Source: an uncultured Chryseobacterium sp. (GTDB taxonomy: Bacteria > Bacteroidota > Bacteroidia > Flavobacteriales > Weeksellaceae). Taken from it: 64,000 bases of DNA. The stretch lies in the NCBI GenBank assembly GCA_913778085.1, contig CAJYXJ010000072.1, forward strand, positions 1-64,000, given 5' to 3'. This document shows, in pieces, positions 63,644-64,000 of this stretch. A model generated the notes under the pieces. It made no database searches. It saw only the letters and a list, made by a program, of their open reading frames with translations, and had not been told where the DNA came from. Numbering within the stretch: position 1 is the first letter of the stretch; the number at the start of each line of letters is the position of its first letter. Made by a program: the position numbers and the translations under genes.

Positions 63644-64000
63644 ATGTCTGAAAAGCAAAAAATAAACGTCTTCTGGTTTCGCAGGGATCTCAGGCTGGAA
63701 GACAACTGCGGACTGTCCGAAGCCTTGAAATCCGGACTGAAGGTCCTGCCTGTATTTATTTATGATACGCGAATTCTGGATAAGCTGGAAAACAAATCCG
63801 ACAAAAGAGTAGATTATTTCCACCGTGCCCTGAAAAACATGCATGAAGAACTGAAAAAACATAAAAGCGGAATAACAACTTTTCACACTAAGCCTATGGA
63901 AGCTTTTCAAAAGCTGACCAAAGATTTTGAGATCAGTACGGTATTCTGCAACGAAGATTATGAACCGGAAGCCATCAAGCGCGATCAGGAAATAGCTGAT
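63644..64000 (+). CDS. Deoxyribodipyrimidine photolyase/cryptochrome (partial, cut by the window)
   Basis: The frame opens at ATG 63644 and runs off the window after 119 codons. It begins with KINVFWFRRDLRLEDNCGLS, the N-terminal photolyase domain signature for the antenna chromophore domain, followed by PVFIYDTRILDKL and VFCNEDYEPEAIKRD. The FAD-binding part lies beyond the window, so photolyase versus cryptochrome cannot be decided. Confidence 0.88.
   Translation, partial: MSEKQKINVFWFRRDLRLEDNCGLSEALKSGLKVLPVFIYDTRILDKLENKSDKRVDYFHRALKNMHEELKKHKSGITTFHTKPMEAFQKLTKDFEISTVFCNEDYEPEAIKRDQEIAD

Overview
The window looks like chromosomal DNA of a Bacteroidota bacterium of the Flavobacteriales, most likely Chryseobacterium or a close Weeksellaceae relative. 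The reasons are the low-to-moderate GC content, promoters of the Bacteroidota type (TTTG, about 19-20 bp, TAnnTTTG), the gene order parA-parB-DUF5683-dapB-lepB-wbqC, a GldD gliding/T9SS-associated lipoprotein, a Bacteroidota-type TssB/TssC pair, M13 metallopeptidases, and lipoproteins with short N-terminal lipoboxes. The genus is an inference from gene content; no rRNA is present.

Layout. 1-10.4 kb is core: purA, a TonB-like energy transducer, chromosome partitioning parA/parB, a DUF5683 protein, dapB, an enlarged lepB, wbqC and a secreted subtilase. 10.5-11.8 kb holds two envelope lipoproteins (lipocalin-like and OmpA-like). 11.85-15.5 kb encodes what looks like a complete polyprenyl-phosphate-arabinose route: a UbiA-type phosphoribosyltransferase, DprE1-like and DprE2-like epimerase subunits, and a HAD phosphatase. 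Then come a cysteine desulfurase and thioredoxin, an array of four tRNA-Asp genes led by a decayed fifth copy, and an intact IS982-family insertion sequence with a 7-bp target duplication. 19.3-30.4 kb is housekeeping and envelope genes (L,D-transpeptidase, PDZ/aspartyl protease, esterase, tyrS, a sigma factor, lipA, an AraC regulator divergent from an MFS exporter). 30.4-36.7 kb contains two SIMPL-domain genes, a LytS/LytR-type two-component system and a Blc-type lipocalin. 38-49.5 kb holds cinA, a giant GH18-deacetylase-GT2 fusion, two M13 peptidases flanking an erythromycin-esterase-like gene. 49.7-64 kb holds an isolated tssB-tssC pair, mutY, gldD, a PfkB kinase, a SurA-like chaperone, a FabK/NMO-like flavoprotein, small hydrolases, queG, a TIGR02117 protein with a YkuD_2 transpeptidase, and an SRPBCC gene leading into a photolyase cut by the window edge.

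Intergenic DNA carries most of the unusual signal. Three copies of a 178-198 bp non-autonomous element share terminal repeats and 7-bp target duplications with the IS982-family element, and each sits directly behind a minus-strand stop codon. A second family of about 75-bp imperfect palindromes forms clusters at 36.8-37.4 kb and 53.4-53.6 kb. There are also a minisatellite, a 177-bp tandem duplication and a 93-bp inverted-repeat element.

The best candidate for undescribed biology is regulatory. Two 9-bp direct-repeat pairs with 21-bp periodicity lie 62-68 bp upstream of both SIMPL genes, and one of them sits in the divergent promoter region of the LytS/LytR-type system. This is the geometry expected for LytTR-domain operators, so the two-component system may control both SIMPL genes and itself. 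No CRISPR array, prophage or classical defence island was seen.
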